Source of the DNA: Cynocephalus volans
Taxonomy: Eukaryota; Chordata; Mammalia; Dermoptera; Cynocephalidae
Assembly: GCF_027409185.1 (NCBI RefSeq)
Contig: NC_084468.1
Coordinates: 100,068,001-100,132,000, forward strand
Direction of reading: 5' to 3'
Length of the DNA stretch: 64,000 nucleotides
Part shown: piece after piece, positions 22,961-32,989 of the stretch
How the letters are laid out: the number at the start of each line of letters is the position of its first letter
Numbering within the stretch: the first letter of the stretch is position 1
The notes under the pieces: generated by a model
What the model was told of the DNA's origin: nothing
Databases searched by the model: none
Seen by the model: only the letters and a program-made list of their open reading frames with translations
Translations under genes and position numbers: made by a program

Positions 22961-23420
22961 TTAAGAATGTGATAAGTACCTCAAAACCACCACTTGAAAC
23001 AAAAGCTAGAAAACTGACAACAATCCTCATTAAATCACATGAACACCCCTATCCTATTGCCCTGCCTATCACTACCTGAGGCAAACTGTTTATAATTTTC
23101 TTGAATCCTGTTTTTATGGTCTTATTAAATTCTATGTATGTGTAATAATAATATGTTTTACTTTTGGTGTGTAACTTTATAAAGATATTATGCTATATGT
23201 TATTTGCAGAGTTACTTTTAAAATTAGTATTATGTTTCCATCCATTTAGTGTTTTATTATTTCTCATGTTTAATGTTCTTATTTTTAAATTTACATAACA
23301 TAAAATTCACTTCTTTTTACAGTTATGTGAGATGTGACAAATGAAAAGAGCCATGTAACTACCACCACAATAAGAATACAGGAGAGATCCATCATCTCTG
23401 GAAATTTCTTTACACTATTT
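22961..23420 (-). mobile_element. L1M-type 3' relic, antisense (left of SINE)
   Basis: Contains 'cataaaattcacttc' and 'ccatgtaactaccaccacaa', features of an old L1 3' region in reverse orientation. The SINE at 23421-23517 interrupts it. Confidence 0.45.
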
Positions 23421-23517
23421 TTTTCTTGTTTTGGCTGCTGACCAGTAATGGTATACAAACCCTTGACCTTGGGGTGATCAGCACAACATCCTACTGAGTG
23501 ACCTAACTGGCCAGCCC
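23421..23517 (-). mobile_element. tRNA-Ile-derived SINE (CYN-like), minus strand
   Basis: The reverse complement starts 'ggctggccagttaggtcact' and carries the 'aaggtcaagggtttg' block of the family. Flanks tacactattt (23411-23420) and tagactattt (23518-23527) form a 10-bp target-site duplication with one mismatch. The tail is short and T-rich on the plus strand. Box B is mutated. Confidence 0.75.
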
Positions 23518-24160
23518 TAGACTATTTAATTTTCATCAGATTTATCCCTCAGTCGTAATCTCTGAAAACCATCTACTTGTTCTCCATCATTACAGTTTTG
23601 ACTTTTATCCAGATTTCGTATTATTGTAATCATATGTATAGTATTTAACTTTTTGAGTCTGGTTACTTTCACTTACCATAATGCATTTGAGAGCCATACA
23701 AAATTATTGTATTTATCAATAATTTTTATTTTCATTTCTGTGTTGCATCCCATTGTATGGCTATATCAATTGTTTATCCATTTACTAGTTGGAGAAAGTT
23801 TAGGTTATTTTCAGGTTGAAGATATTATGAACAGAGCTATTATAAACATACGCATTTTGTGAATATAAGGTTTTTTTTCTCTAGGGTTAATACATAGGAG
23901 TGGGATTGCTGAATGTAATGATAAATGTATTTTTAACTTTGTGAGAAACTTCACGTTGTTTCCCAGAGAGATTGTACCATTTTGTATTCCTATTAGCAAT
24001 TACGAGTGATCAGGTCTTAAGCTTTTTAAAACATAATCTTGCAAATTAAGCTATCATGATTGCTTTTCTTGCATACTTACTCTACATCATTCACACTACA
24101 TGCGGACAGATCATACTAGACAGATAATTGAGCCATTCTAGTAAAGGATAAATCAACTGT
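23518..24160 (-). mobile_element. L1M-type 3' relic, antisense (right of SINE)
   Basis: Contains 'ttttgagtctggttactttcac', 'attgtatggctatatcaattg' and 'taggagtgggattgctgaatg', a classic antisense L1M 3' segment. It continues the copy to the left of the SINE. Confidence 0.6.
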
Positions 24161-24234
24161 GGTGTTTCAACCATTTTCTGCTTTTGATTTTTACTTTGTC
24201 ATGTTGCTGAATTCTAAATGGCACTATTCACACC

Positions 24235-24653
24235 TGTAGAGCTAGGGTTGGGTCTAGAGCTCACTGACTCCGCGAGCCCATTGTCCAGACTGGGTCACAA
24301 ACCCTTCACATGCAGGTCTATGAGCTTGGTAACAGTAAAAAGGTCCTTGGAGCCCTGGTTGAAGAAAGAATAGTGTTTATTCAGCACACACATGTCTAAG
24401 AGCTAAGCAGTCCAAAGAGAAACTGGGCAGCTGCCAACAAAGTAAATGTGGTCTATTTTTAGACACAAGCTCTGCAGAGCTGTTGCTTCACACACTGAAG
24501 AATACTCAAGAAAAGCAACAAGCTAAAAGATACACGGACATGCATGCACACTAACTCCACCCCCATACAACCTGTTTACAAAAAATGTGCTGTACCACCC
24601 CCAACCAGACCTGAGGCAAGGGGGCCTGACTAAACTACTCTATTTTCCTCACA
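24235..24653 (-). mobile_element. solo LTR, same family as the 37.3-40.2 kb provirus
   Basis: It shares the full layout with the LTRs at 37261-37696 and 39752-40165: start 'tgtagagctaggg', then 'gcaggtctatgagct', 'tttattcagcacacaca' (an AATAAA on the minus strand), 'gtctatttttaga', 'actaactccaccc' and a 'tctattttcctcaca' end. Flanks acacc (24230-24234) and acatc (24654-24658) are a possible 5-bp duplication with one mismatch. No internal region is present, so it is a recombinant solo LTR. Confidence 0.8.
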
Positions 24654-24659
24654 ACATCC

Positions 24660-26034
24660 TAGTCTACATAGTTTTGTCCTGATCATTATTTGTAGGTTTT
24701 CAATGGATGCACACAATGAGCAGAACCATCATGCAGATGTGTTTGAAATTTTCATTAGCTTTTTATCATAGTACAGTATCAAAGCTGGTAAGACAATCAA
24801 AAATAGTTTCTAAAACCTATTTTAGAGCCTTTCCACTGTATTTATAATACAAATTTTATAGCAGCATAAAATTATTTCCCAAAGTGTGCTTACTAAAAGA
24901 TCTGTGGCCCATGATGTTAATACGTTTAATTTGGGGTGTTCATTGTAAGGGTGAATCTTTCTCCATTTCTTGTACTACTCAGAGATTTTAAAATGTTATA
25001 TTTAAAAATGAACTAGATATAGAACATTTTCCAAACTTATTTTATTCCTTCTTAGGAATTTTACAGAAAATTTTGAACTTGTGTCTATGAGGAAGTCAGA
25101 GAGAACCATCAGAGGAAAACTCACAGTAGCATTTATTCCAGTCAAGCAGTTATTATCTGGCTTAATTTAGTGTAGACTATCTGAGAATGCTATTACAAGT
25201 TGAATGTACAATGAATAGGAAGTACCTGCAGGAATAAAGTGGGTTGGTTAGAGCATTTTCATAAAATAAGGGCATTTGTAGATAGCACTGACACATAACA
25301 GTCATAACCCAGTGTCAAAAACAATTTACAGAATAATTAACACCTTAGGAGCTCTGGCTTTATATGACATTTCAATTGGCACTTTTTTTTCTATAAGGAT
25401 TTCATAGGTTGACAGGAGATAACTCTTACTGAGAAAGGCAAGGATTCCCCCACCAACACCCCACCCATGGGGTGTCTGAGGTGTTAAACCCATTATGTTC
25501 AAGTGGTAGATTTTTAAAAGTAATGTAAAGTGTAGCTATGGGAGATATAACTTCATTCTCAAGATAAAACCTAAAACCTCTTTTGTGGAACAGTAAAATA
25601 AAAAAATAAAAATATTTAGATGTCCCCATAGATAACCTTATACTTTTAACTTTGTATTCCTTCTTAGGTGCTCTAGGCATGGAAAAAGGGGAAAAAATGT
25701 CTTTAGAGGGTTTTATTTGCTAGTTAATTTGTTTGGTTTTGGCCAGGCATTTGTAGACAGCAAAGTAGAGATCTGTTAATATTTTGTGCCTGCAGACATG
25801 CATCACTTTGTACCATGCACTACACTTAAACTGAATATCATTTCGTAGTTTCAGCCTAGAAGACCTGGCATAACTAATCAATCTGTCTGTCTGTCTGTCT
25901 ATCCATTCTCTCCATCTTTTTATTTATGGGCTTTTATTATAAACCATGATTTCTGAAATTAGAAGAGGAAGAAAGTGCAATATGTGTTACACACAACACA
26001 AAACTCTCTCTCTTTTTCTCTGTCTCCGTCTCCG

Positions 26035-26092
<58 letters not shown>

Positions 26093-27075
26093 TTTTCATC
26101 TAATTAATGCCACTCGAGCAGTCAGATCTATTTTCTAAGATTTATGGTACAGATATACTTAATTATGAAACTGAGCACAAATGAATGAATTTGTGTTACA
26201 GCTCCATCCAGAGCTGTTTACTTATAGAGAGTAAGTAATATAAAATGTATTTGAAATGCATTTGAAAATCAATTTTGGGGTTAAATTCATTAATTTTCTT
26301 TTTAAAGGTGAGGGAGCATCCAGACGCAATCTTGGTTCTAGTTAATTACAGGTCAAAACTAGTGCATGTTTCCATTTCTGCCTTAATGTGCCTACTGTAA
26401 TATCAAACCCAAGAGCTTGCTTTGTGATTCTTTTGCTTTCTTCATTTGATTATTTTAACATTCCAGTTTCTATTAAAGGTAAATAATAATAATAATGAGA
26501 AGAAAGAGAAAAATAAACAGGAGTAGGAGGAGATACAGCATTTATAGAGTACTAAATATTTACTTGTGTTTTATAATAGCTATTTAGTCTTATTTTTCTC
26601 TATGAACAACATGCTTACCTCAATTAAAATTTCACAGTGATTATCAACTATTAATATACTAAGAATTACTAGCAATATATTCATAATTAAAATTATAATT
26701 AATGATATGTTATAATTGGGGGAGGAGGCTGCAAATTTATTTTTAGTTCTTAATATCGTTCTTGGGTTGCATTTTGAAGAGTGAAGAATATATTTGTCAT
26801 TAACACCAATTCTTTGAAAAGACAATTAAAATAGGTAAAGTACTGGCAAAGTCATCCAAGGAATAAAAGACAGACAAGGTATAATAACCAAAATTAGAAA
26901 TGAGGATAAGGTAGTGAATCTAATACACCAGGTATTTGAAAAGCAGTAAGATATTATAAATTTTATGCCACCAACTTTGAAAACTGAGATAAAATGGCAA
27001 TTTTCTAGAGAAGCAATTTGTAGGAATTAGCTAAAGAAATAAGTGCAAAATTGAATAACCCTGATTTTTAAATGG
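24660..27075. other. unassigned intergenic sequence with microsatellites
   Basis: I see no gene. A (TCTG)5 run lies at 25881-25900, a (CT)n(CA)n run near 26003-26092 and an (AAT)4 run near 26485. The remaining sequence is AT-rich and unplaced. Confidence 0.45.
26003..26092. repeat. (CT)n / (CA)n compound microsatellite
   Basis: CT-rich sequence with tctccg interruptions passes into about 17 uninterrupted CA units ending in atac. Confidence 0.9.
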
Positions 27076-27079
27076 CTCA

Positions 27080-27470
27080 GCAACATGCCCTGCAAGATCT
27101 TTATTTCCCAGCAACACCTTGCAGATACTAGTGGCTATGTGACACTCTTTGGTTAATGAGTTAAAGCAGGTATTTGGTGAGTCATTTCTATTAAAATGAG
27201 CCGGGTATTTTGCAGATGCACCTTTATCCCTTTGTCTTCCTCCTGTATAGGATGTGAACATATGTTGGGGTGGGGTAACCTTCTGGAACCAATAAGAGAG
27301 AAAAATAAAGATGACAATGGAAATATAGGAGCCTGGAGTCTGGCTCGCTTCATGCTGCTGCCACACCACCTCTGTGCTACTTACCTCTTCTGGGTTTTGA
27401 GGGAAAAGGAGCACGTGTATTTGAGCCACTTTCTTGTTGGTTCTCTCCTAATGAAACACAATTCCTAATG
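27080..27470. repeat. probable old interspersed repeat, family not assigned
   Basis: Blocks such as 'atttcccagcaacaccttgcag', with the following 'tggctatgtgacactctttgg', and 'gctgctgccacaccacc' recall a mammal-wide repeat that I cannot name. The open frame 27031-27429 (minus) lies in it and is not supported as a gene. Confidence 0.35.
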
Positions 27471-28095
27471 GATACATGTAGCAGACATTAGCATCCCTAA
27501 AGATCTTAACGGGTTTTTTCCTTACAGCATTTTGTGTATGTGTTTTGTTTGTTTGATTGGTTGGTTTGGGTTTTGGTTTTTGTCTGATGCTAAAATAGCT
27601 ATACTATCATTGTTTTGGTTTGCACTCATACAAACAAAACTTTTATTCTTTGACTTTTGACTTTCCTCTGTGCATTTGTTTTAGTTGTGTCTTATATAAA
27701 CAACATTACAGGCCTGGCCTAGAAGGTTCTCCCACACATGGCACTTCCCAGATCAACTTTGGAAATAGCAATGCTGAAGAAACAAAGTATCCATCAGCCA
27801 GTTTCCTAAATAATTGTATGGAGGACATGACATCCCATTAAACTTCCAGTGTTGGCCCTTTCCACTCATCAACTGACCTGGCATTGAATTGTTACATGAA
27901 CAAGAAATAAATTTCTATTGTTGGGACTACCATACTTTTGGGGATTTGTTTTGCAAGTGATTTCTTATGTTAAATAGTATCATGTTTTAATTTCTAGAAG
28001 TTTAATTTTTAGAACTTTTCTGACTCAATTTAATTTTTAGAACTTTTCTGCTTCTTATTCTGCTTGGTTGTTTGCTAATGTCTTGTTCTTTTCTC
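27471..28095. other. unassigned intergenic sequence
   Basis: No gene is seen. A 22-bp local duplication (tttaatttttagaacttttctg) lies at about 27998-28050. Confidence 0.4.
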
Positions 28096-28099
28096 ATAT

Positions 28100-28265
28100 T
28101 TTAATTCCTTTAATTTTTAAATAAACTTTATTAAAGTAAACCAAAACAGGTAAAGTAAAATAAAATATTTGCATTTTAATTTTCCAGTCTGATGAACTTT
28201 TAAAAATATATACACTTCTGTAACCACTGCTCCAATCAAAATAAAATTAAATCCACCATAACTTA
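28100..28265 (-). mobile_element. possible L1 3' relic, antisense
   Basis: Contains 'taaactttattaaagtaaacc' and 'cttctgtaaccactgctccaatcaa', which resemble the reverse of an old L1 3' region. Short and diverged. Confidence 0.35.
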
Positions 28266-30560
28266 CTGATCACCAATACTAAGTACTATGAGTAGATTTT
28301 AAAATCTGCTTGAGGATATGATGTACACATCCAACAAACTATAGACAGTTTGACTCAGATTATGTTTAAATAAAGTTTACAATATAATTTAATAACTGTA
28401 CATTGATTTACTGGGAATAAAGACAATGATAAAGATGATAAGATGTGAATTGTCTTAAAAGCATGAACTGAGTTGGTTGCAATTCATGAAAATAACATAT
28501 TGTATTTATGTCACTATGCAGAAAATCTTTAGATCTTTGGTTTTTAAACTGCCCTCCATAACATTCTAGGATTCTTTGGAGATATTTCAGGGATTTTCTA
28601 ATAAGGTTGAGGCAAAGGGGAGGCTGAGTATTTGGGTATAATTTAGAAGAAGAAATGTGAACTAAAAGAACTATATTTGATTGTATAATAAAAAATAAAT
28701 GTTATTGTATGATAAAGAGAATTGTGGTAGCTATCAAACAGTTGATGAGTTAAAAAAAAAAAAGTTGGGGGGACAGCAAAGACTCTGGATAAAAGGTTCA
28801 TGATAGAGAGAATGCACCCCCATCAACATGGCAGCAGACTGGATTCATCACAGAAAGATGGCCAGTTGGAAATTAACTGTGCTAGGACCATGCAAGGGAT
28901 TTTAAGAAAGCTGGTATATACTGTTGAGATGTTTTTAATTCTGTACATTTTTATACCTTCTCCAAACTGTTAGCAAAAGAATTTTACACAGGATTATGAT
29001 GCTTTGGTACATAAAGGAGAAATTAAATGCATACATCTTAGATAAAGTGCTATGAAAAGAGTTTGGAAGCCAGAAGAAACAATCTGGTAAAAGCAGCTGA
29101 GAATTAAGATCTGAGAGGAGGGATTTGTTGTAAAAATTAATGAATAAGTCCCCATGGACTGTATGTACCCACATACCTTCAGAAGTTTGGGCAAGCATTA
29201 ACCTTTCCACAGGATAGCAGATGGGGCTACAGAAATGCACTCATCTATTAAATGGATAGGTGCTTATGGAAGACCGTAGAATAGGGGATATTTTGGTTAT
29301 GATTCCAATATTAGTAAGCTTGCTGGATAAAGCATAACTTTCAAAGAGCAGCATATTTGTCTTTTAACATATTATATGATTTTGAAACTTCTGGAGTCTT
29401 ACAATGTTCAAATACAATTAAATTATCTCTCTCTATGGTTTCTCCAGCCTGTAAAGGGAGTTAGTCTGATTCTGCATGGACTTTTTGACTCAGGTCATCA
29501 TTTCTTATATCTGTGAAATGTAGGAGGCTTATAGAGTTATAGAAAAGTCTATAAAGAATCACATTTCCTAATCCTGCACACATGATAATCTGTAAGTAAT
29601 ATAATTTTTTAAATATTGATTATTTAAGCTGCAAGAATCAGGAAGTCTTGTTGACTTTGATTTTCTTGAATTGAAGGACTGTGTTTATCTCTGATTCCAA
29701 TGTGTCGAGCAGGGTCTGGTTTGTGTTCAACTTATCATCTAAACAGGATAACAGTGGTACAGAAACAGGATGGATCCAGGTTTTGTGAAGCATAAAGCAT
29801 ACTGAGTTTTAGAAAGCCGTCCTTAAGAAAAAGAATTAAAAATTGCCAGTTATAAATTAAGGGCAGGGATCCAAGAGCACCCAAGCTTAAGCTTAATAGC
29901 TTCATGGGAAAACTACCTGATGTAGATTTTAATTTTTGTCTTTTAATACAATTTGAATCTTCCTGTTTTATTTTCCTTTACTAATATTTGCCATTTACTT
30001 ATCATACATCATAATTTATTGTAGTTTTTTAAAACGTATTTTTTTTTTCTCCAGACGGGGGAAAAAACACTAAAGGGTTTTTCTCACACTAAAAGCCCTA
30101 GAACACAGAGACATGTTTTACATAAACTGGATTAATTAGATTTTCAGAGAACTAGTGTCTTTAATCAAACAACTAAATTTCTATATTAGAATTAAATATC
30201 ATTTTTTCAATGGATATCATATAGTTTTCTTTACTAGATGTCTATTTGTATTTAAAATGTTTCCTCCCCTAAGACCACATGATGGCAGTATAACCCCAAC
30301 AGACTTAGTTTTGTCTCTGGCCCCCTTTATCTAGAGTAATGCTAAAAGGAGAGCCAATTTCCATTCTCTCCATTATGGAGAGTTCACCTGTCAAATAATT
30401 TCTCAGACTTTTGCCTTAGGGGATTTAATTCCCTTTTCACTTTACTATAGTTTATCTATAACTTAATCAGGATTTTGAAAAATTTAATTATAATATTTGT
30501 ATTACTTTAAAAAACAATTCTGTTGTCACAGTCAATAACAAATTACTGTATAACTTCAAG
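28266..30560. other. unassigned intergenic sequence
   Basis: I see no gene or named repeat over 2.3 kb. The open frames on the minus strand near 28935-29240 show no family character. Confidence 0.4.
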
Positions 30561-30569
30561 TAGCTTGTT

Positions 30570-30735
30570 GAGAGGATTTTTAATGTTCTGAGTACAAAGG
30601 GATAACAATTGTTTGAGGTGATGGATATGCTAATTACCCTGTATGATCATTGCACACTGTATAAATGTAACCAGTATTACATTGTACTCCATAAATATAT
30701 GCAATTACCATAATAAGAAAAAATAAATTAAGAAG
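30570..30735 (+). mobile_element. L1 3' end fragment (L1MA-like)
   Basis: 'gaggtgatggatatgctaat', 'accctgtatgatcattgcacac' and 'ccataaatatatgcaatta', followed by an A-rich tail, form the standard L1 3' UTR terminus, in plus orientation. Confidence 0.7.
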
Positions 30736-31000
30736 AAAAAAAGAATTTCAGGCAGAAGTAGATTAGAGGTTACCAGAAACTGGAGGGAAGAAATAATAAT
30801 AAGTTATGGCTTAATGGGTACAGAGTTTCTGTTTAGAATGATGAAAAATTTTAGAAATAGATAGAGGTGGTGATCACAAAGCATTGTGAGTGTAATTAAT
30901 TTCATACGATTTTATGTTTAAAGATGCTTAAAACAGCAAACCTTATGTTATATATATTTTACCACAGTAAAAACAAACAATAATAATAATTTTGTTGTCA
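30736..31000 (+). mobile_element. L1M-type 3' end fragment
   Basis: 'agaggttaccagaaactgg', 'taatgggtacagagtttctg', 'tgatcacaaagcattgtgag' and 'ttatatatattttaccacag', then an A-rich tail. This is a second, distinct L1 3' UTR type directly after the first. Confidence 0.65.
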
Positions 31001-31112
31001 TTGAGCAGACTGGCCCAGGATCAACCCATCTAGAGTCAAGAACTTTTCTTAGGACAAAAGATTATTGTGTTATGTAATTTATTGTAAAACATAATTATGG
31101 AAACACAAATAT

Positions 31113-31128
31113 GACAAGAATCATTCTT
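31113..31128. repeat. left target-site duplication of the VNTR composite
   Basis: GACAAGAATCATTCTT is repeated without mismatch at 32522-32537. The right copy continues ACATG, so the nick would be TCTT/AC, close to the L1 endonuclease preference. Confidence 0.92.
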
Positions 31129-31290
31129 TATTTTTTATGTGAGCTATCCAACACTTTATTATAAAATAGGATTTGTGTTACATGATTTTGCCCAGCTGTA
31201 GGCTGATGTAAGTAAGGGTTCTGAGCACATTTAAGGTAGGCTAGGCTAATCTACACTCTTAGCAGTTTAGGTGTATTAAATGCACTTTTT
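31129..31290 (-). mobile_element. Tigger-derived 3' transduced segment
   Basis: The reverse complement reads 'gtgcatttaatacacctaaa', 'ttagcctagcctaccttaaa', 'cagcctacagctgggcaaaa' and 'ttataataaagtgttgg', a known Tigger-class DNA-transposon interior. It stops 8 bases before the left duplication and does not continue on the far side of the insertion. It therefore came with the retrotransposed RNA and was not present at the target. Confidence 0.65.
31155..31160 (-). promoter_or_regulatory. AATAAA used for the transduced transcript
   Basis: TTTATT on the plus strand, about 19-25 bases from the short A-rich end at 31129-31136. The L1-type signal at 31309-31314 would have been bypassed. Confidence 0.55.
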
Positions 31291-31610
31291 AAAACATAAT
31301 TTATTTTATTTATTGAATCAAAATCGATTATACATATTTTGGGGGTTGAACATTGAGATATGTTGATTAAATCAATATTACTAGCATATATATTGTTACA
31401 AATAGTAATTATTCTTTATGCCCCTTGTCCAACCTCTCCCCTTCCCCCATTCCCTCCCCCTCCCCCCTCTAATTGCCCTAGGTTTCTTCTCTCCTTCTGA
31501 AAGAATAATAGTTACTCTGTTAACTTGTTGCCTAGATGATCTGTCTAATGCTGAGAGATGTGATCAGGTACCCCAATATTATCTTAGAGCAGATGCTTCT
31601 TTTGTTACTC
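31291..31610 (-). mobile_element. L1-type 3' UTR within the composite
   Basis: The reverse complement holds 'ctctcagcattagacagatc', a G-rich polypurine tract (opposite 31431-31468), 'acaatatatatgctagtaat' and 'caacccccaaaatatgtata', ending in overlapping AATAAA signals. This is the layout of lineage-specific L1 3' ends, different from the subtype at 47962-48236. Confidence 0.7.
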
Positions 31611-31822
31611 TGAAATGAGTTTTGTGGAAAGAGACATCCTCTTCTTTTGTCTCTGCTGGTGACTCTTCTTGTGTGAATGCACTCCAGTGGTCAGCGGACC
31701 ATCTGCATGGTGGCTGTGGCGTCTAGCCGCTTTTGCAGCAGCCATGGTTATTGTGGTGGCTGTGGTGGGCCACCCACATGGGGGTGCTGTTTTGGGCATG
31801 CTCCTTGGCACTGGTGGTATGC

Positions 31823-32520
31823 CTGGTTGTGGGGTGTGTTTGGTCCCCTTCCCCATGCCTCTGGTCCCTGGGTGGGCCTCGAGGTACAGGCACAGTGTGC
31901 CTGGTTGTGGGCGAGAGGTCCATTCCCCTTCTCCTTGCCTGGGGTTCCCAGGCAGGCCCCAAGGTGATGGCATGGTGTGCCTGGTTGTTGGAAGGTGGTC
32001 CAGTCCCCTTCTCCATGCCCTGGCACCGTGGGCGGGCCCCAAGGTGCTGGCTTGGTGTGTCTGGTTGTTGGAGGGTGGTCTGGTCCCCTTCTCCATACCC
32101 CGGGTTCCCAGGTGGGCTCCAAGTTGCTGGCATGTTGTGCCTGGTTGTGGGAGGGTGGTCCGGTCCCCGACTCCATACTCTGGGTCCCTGGGTGGGCCCC
32201 AAGGCGCTGGTTCAATGTGCCTGATTGTGGGAGAGAGGTCAGGTCCCCTTCTCCATGTCCTGGGTCCCTGGGCAGGCCCCAAGGTGCTGGTGTGGTGTGC
32301 CTGGTTGTGGGAGAGAGGTCCAGTCCCCTTCTCCATACCTCAGGTCCCTGGGAGGGCCCTGAAGTGCTGGCTCAGTGTGCCTGGTTGTGAGAGAGAGGTC
32401 CATTCCCCTTCTCCATGTCCTGGGTCCCTGGGCGGGCCCCAAGGTGCTGGTGTGGTGTGACTGGTTGTGGGAGGGTGGTCTGGTCCCCTTCTCCATGCCC
32501 CGGGATCATGGGTGGGCCCC
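31823..32520 (-). repeat. 80-bp GC-rich minisatellite (VNTR), about 8.7 copies
   Basis: The block ctggttgt recurs at 31823, 31901, 31981, 32061, 32141, 32301, 32381 and 32461, with a ctgattgt variant at 32221, so the spacing is 80 bases (78 at the first step). Each unit also holds 'tccccttctccat' and 'gggccccaaggtgctgg'. Units differ by substitutions only, apart from the first. The GC content is far above that of the flanks. Long open frames on both strands come from the lack of stop codons in the unit and shift frame each copy (80 is not a multiple of 3). Confidence 0.95.
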
Positions 32521-32521
32521 G

Positions 32522-32537
32522 GACAAGAATCATTCTT
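32522..32537. repeat. right target-site duplication of the VNTR composite
   Basis: GACAAGAATCATTCTT, identical to 31113-31128. Confidence 0.92.
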
Positions 32538-32985
32538 ACATGTCTTTCTCTCCCCAAATTCCATATAACACCTCCGTTCCAACCATTATCTAAAGTTTAA
32601 TGTATACTTTGAACAATTAAGAAGAAAGAAAAGCCATATGATATAGTGTGCCAGAGAAACATTAACCATAAAAGAAATATAAATTTGAAAGTGTGACAAG
32701 TACTGTTGAGGAAAGTGCATGGTATTTTGAGACTCTATACTAGGAAGATTAGTCAGAAGTTAGTTCCTTAAAGAAATGCTGATTTTAGTGAAATCTGAAA
32801 GATTAAGTAGCATCAACCAAGTGAAGTTCTATGTGGGAAAAGAGAAAAAAGCAGAAAAGAAAGACATAAAAATTTCTAGGGTGAGAGTATGCCTGCAGTG
32901 ATAAAAGTTTTAGGAAATGAGTAATTCAGGGTATACTCAAACAGCCTCTCCAAAATAAGACAAGTTATTGAAACTTGTACCTCCT
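32538..32985. other. unassigned intergenic sequence
   Basis: AT-rich sequence with no gene or repeat that I can name. It may belong to the retroviral relic that follows. Confidence 0.4.
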
Positions 32986-32989
32986 ACCA

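Larger units (their letters stand above)
31129..32521 (-). mobile_element. composite VNTR-L1 retrotransposon with 3' transduction
   Basis: A 1,393-bp insertion lies between perfect 16-bp duplications. Read on the minus strand it consists of an 80-bp VNTR (32520 to 31823), a linker (31822 to about 31611), an L1-type 3' UTR with a polypurine tract and its AATAAA (31314 to 31309), then Tigger-like sequence with a second AATAAA (31160 to 31155) and a short A-rich end. No open reading frame for retrotransposition exists, so it must have been moved in trans, presumably by L1. The arrangement resembles primate SVA and LAVA composites. Alternatively this is a 5'-truncated L1 whose subfamily carries a VNTR in or before its 3' UTR. 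Confidence 0.75.

Noticed and set aside
25881..25900. CRISPR-like or regulatory tandem repeat
   Set aside because: It is a simple TCTG microsatellite. No spaced direct repeats typical of CRISPR occur anywhere, and the genome is mammalian.
27031..27429. 132-codon minus-strand frame as a gene
   Set aside because: It lies in a probable old interspersed repeat and has no recognisable domain or splice context.
31605..32460. Long open frames on both strands (up to 263 codons)
   Set aside because: They are produced by the 80-bp minisatellite, which lacks stops. The frame shifts at each unit, and the peptides are low-complexity Gly/Pro-rich sequence.
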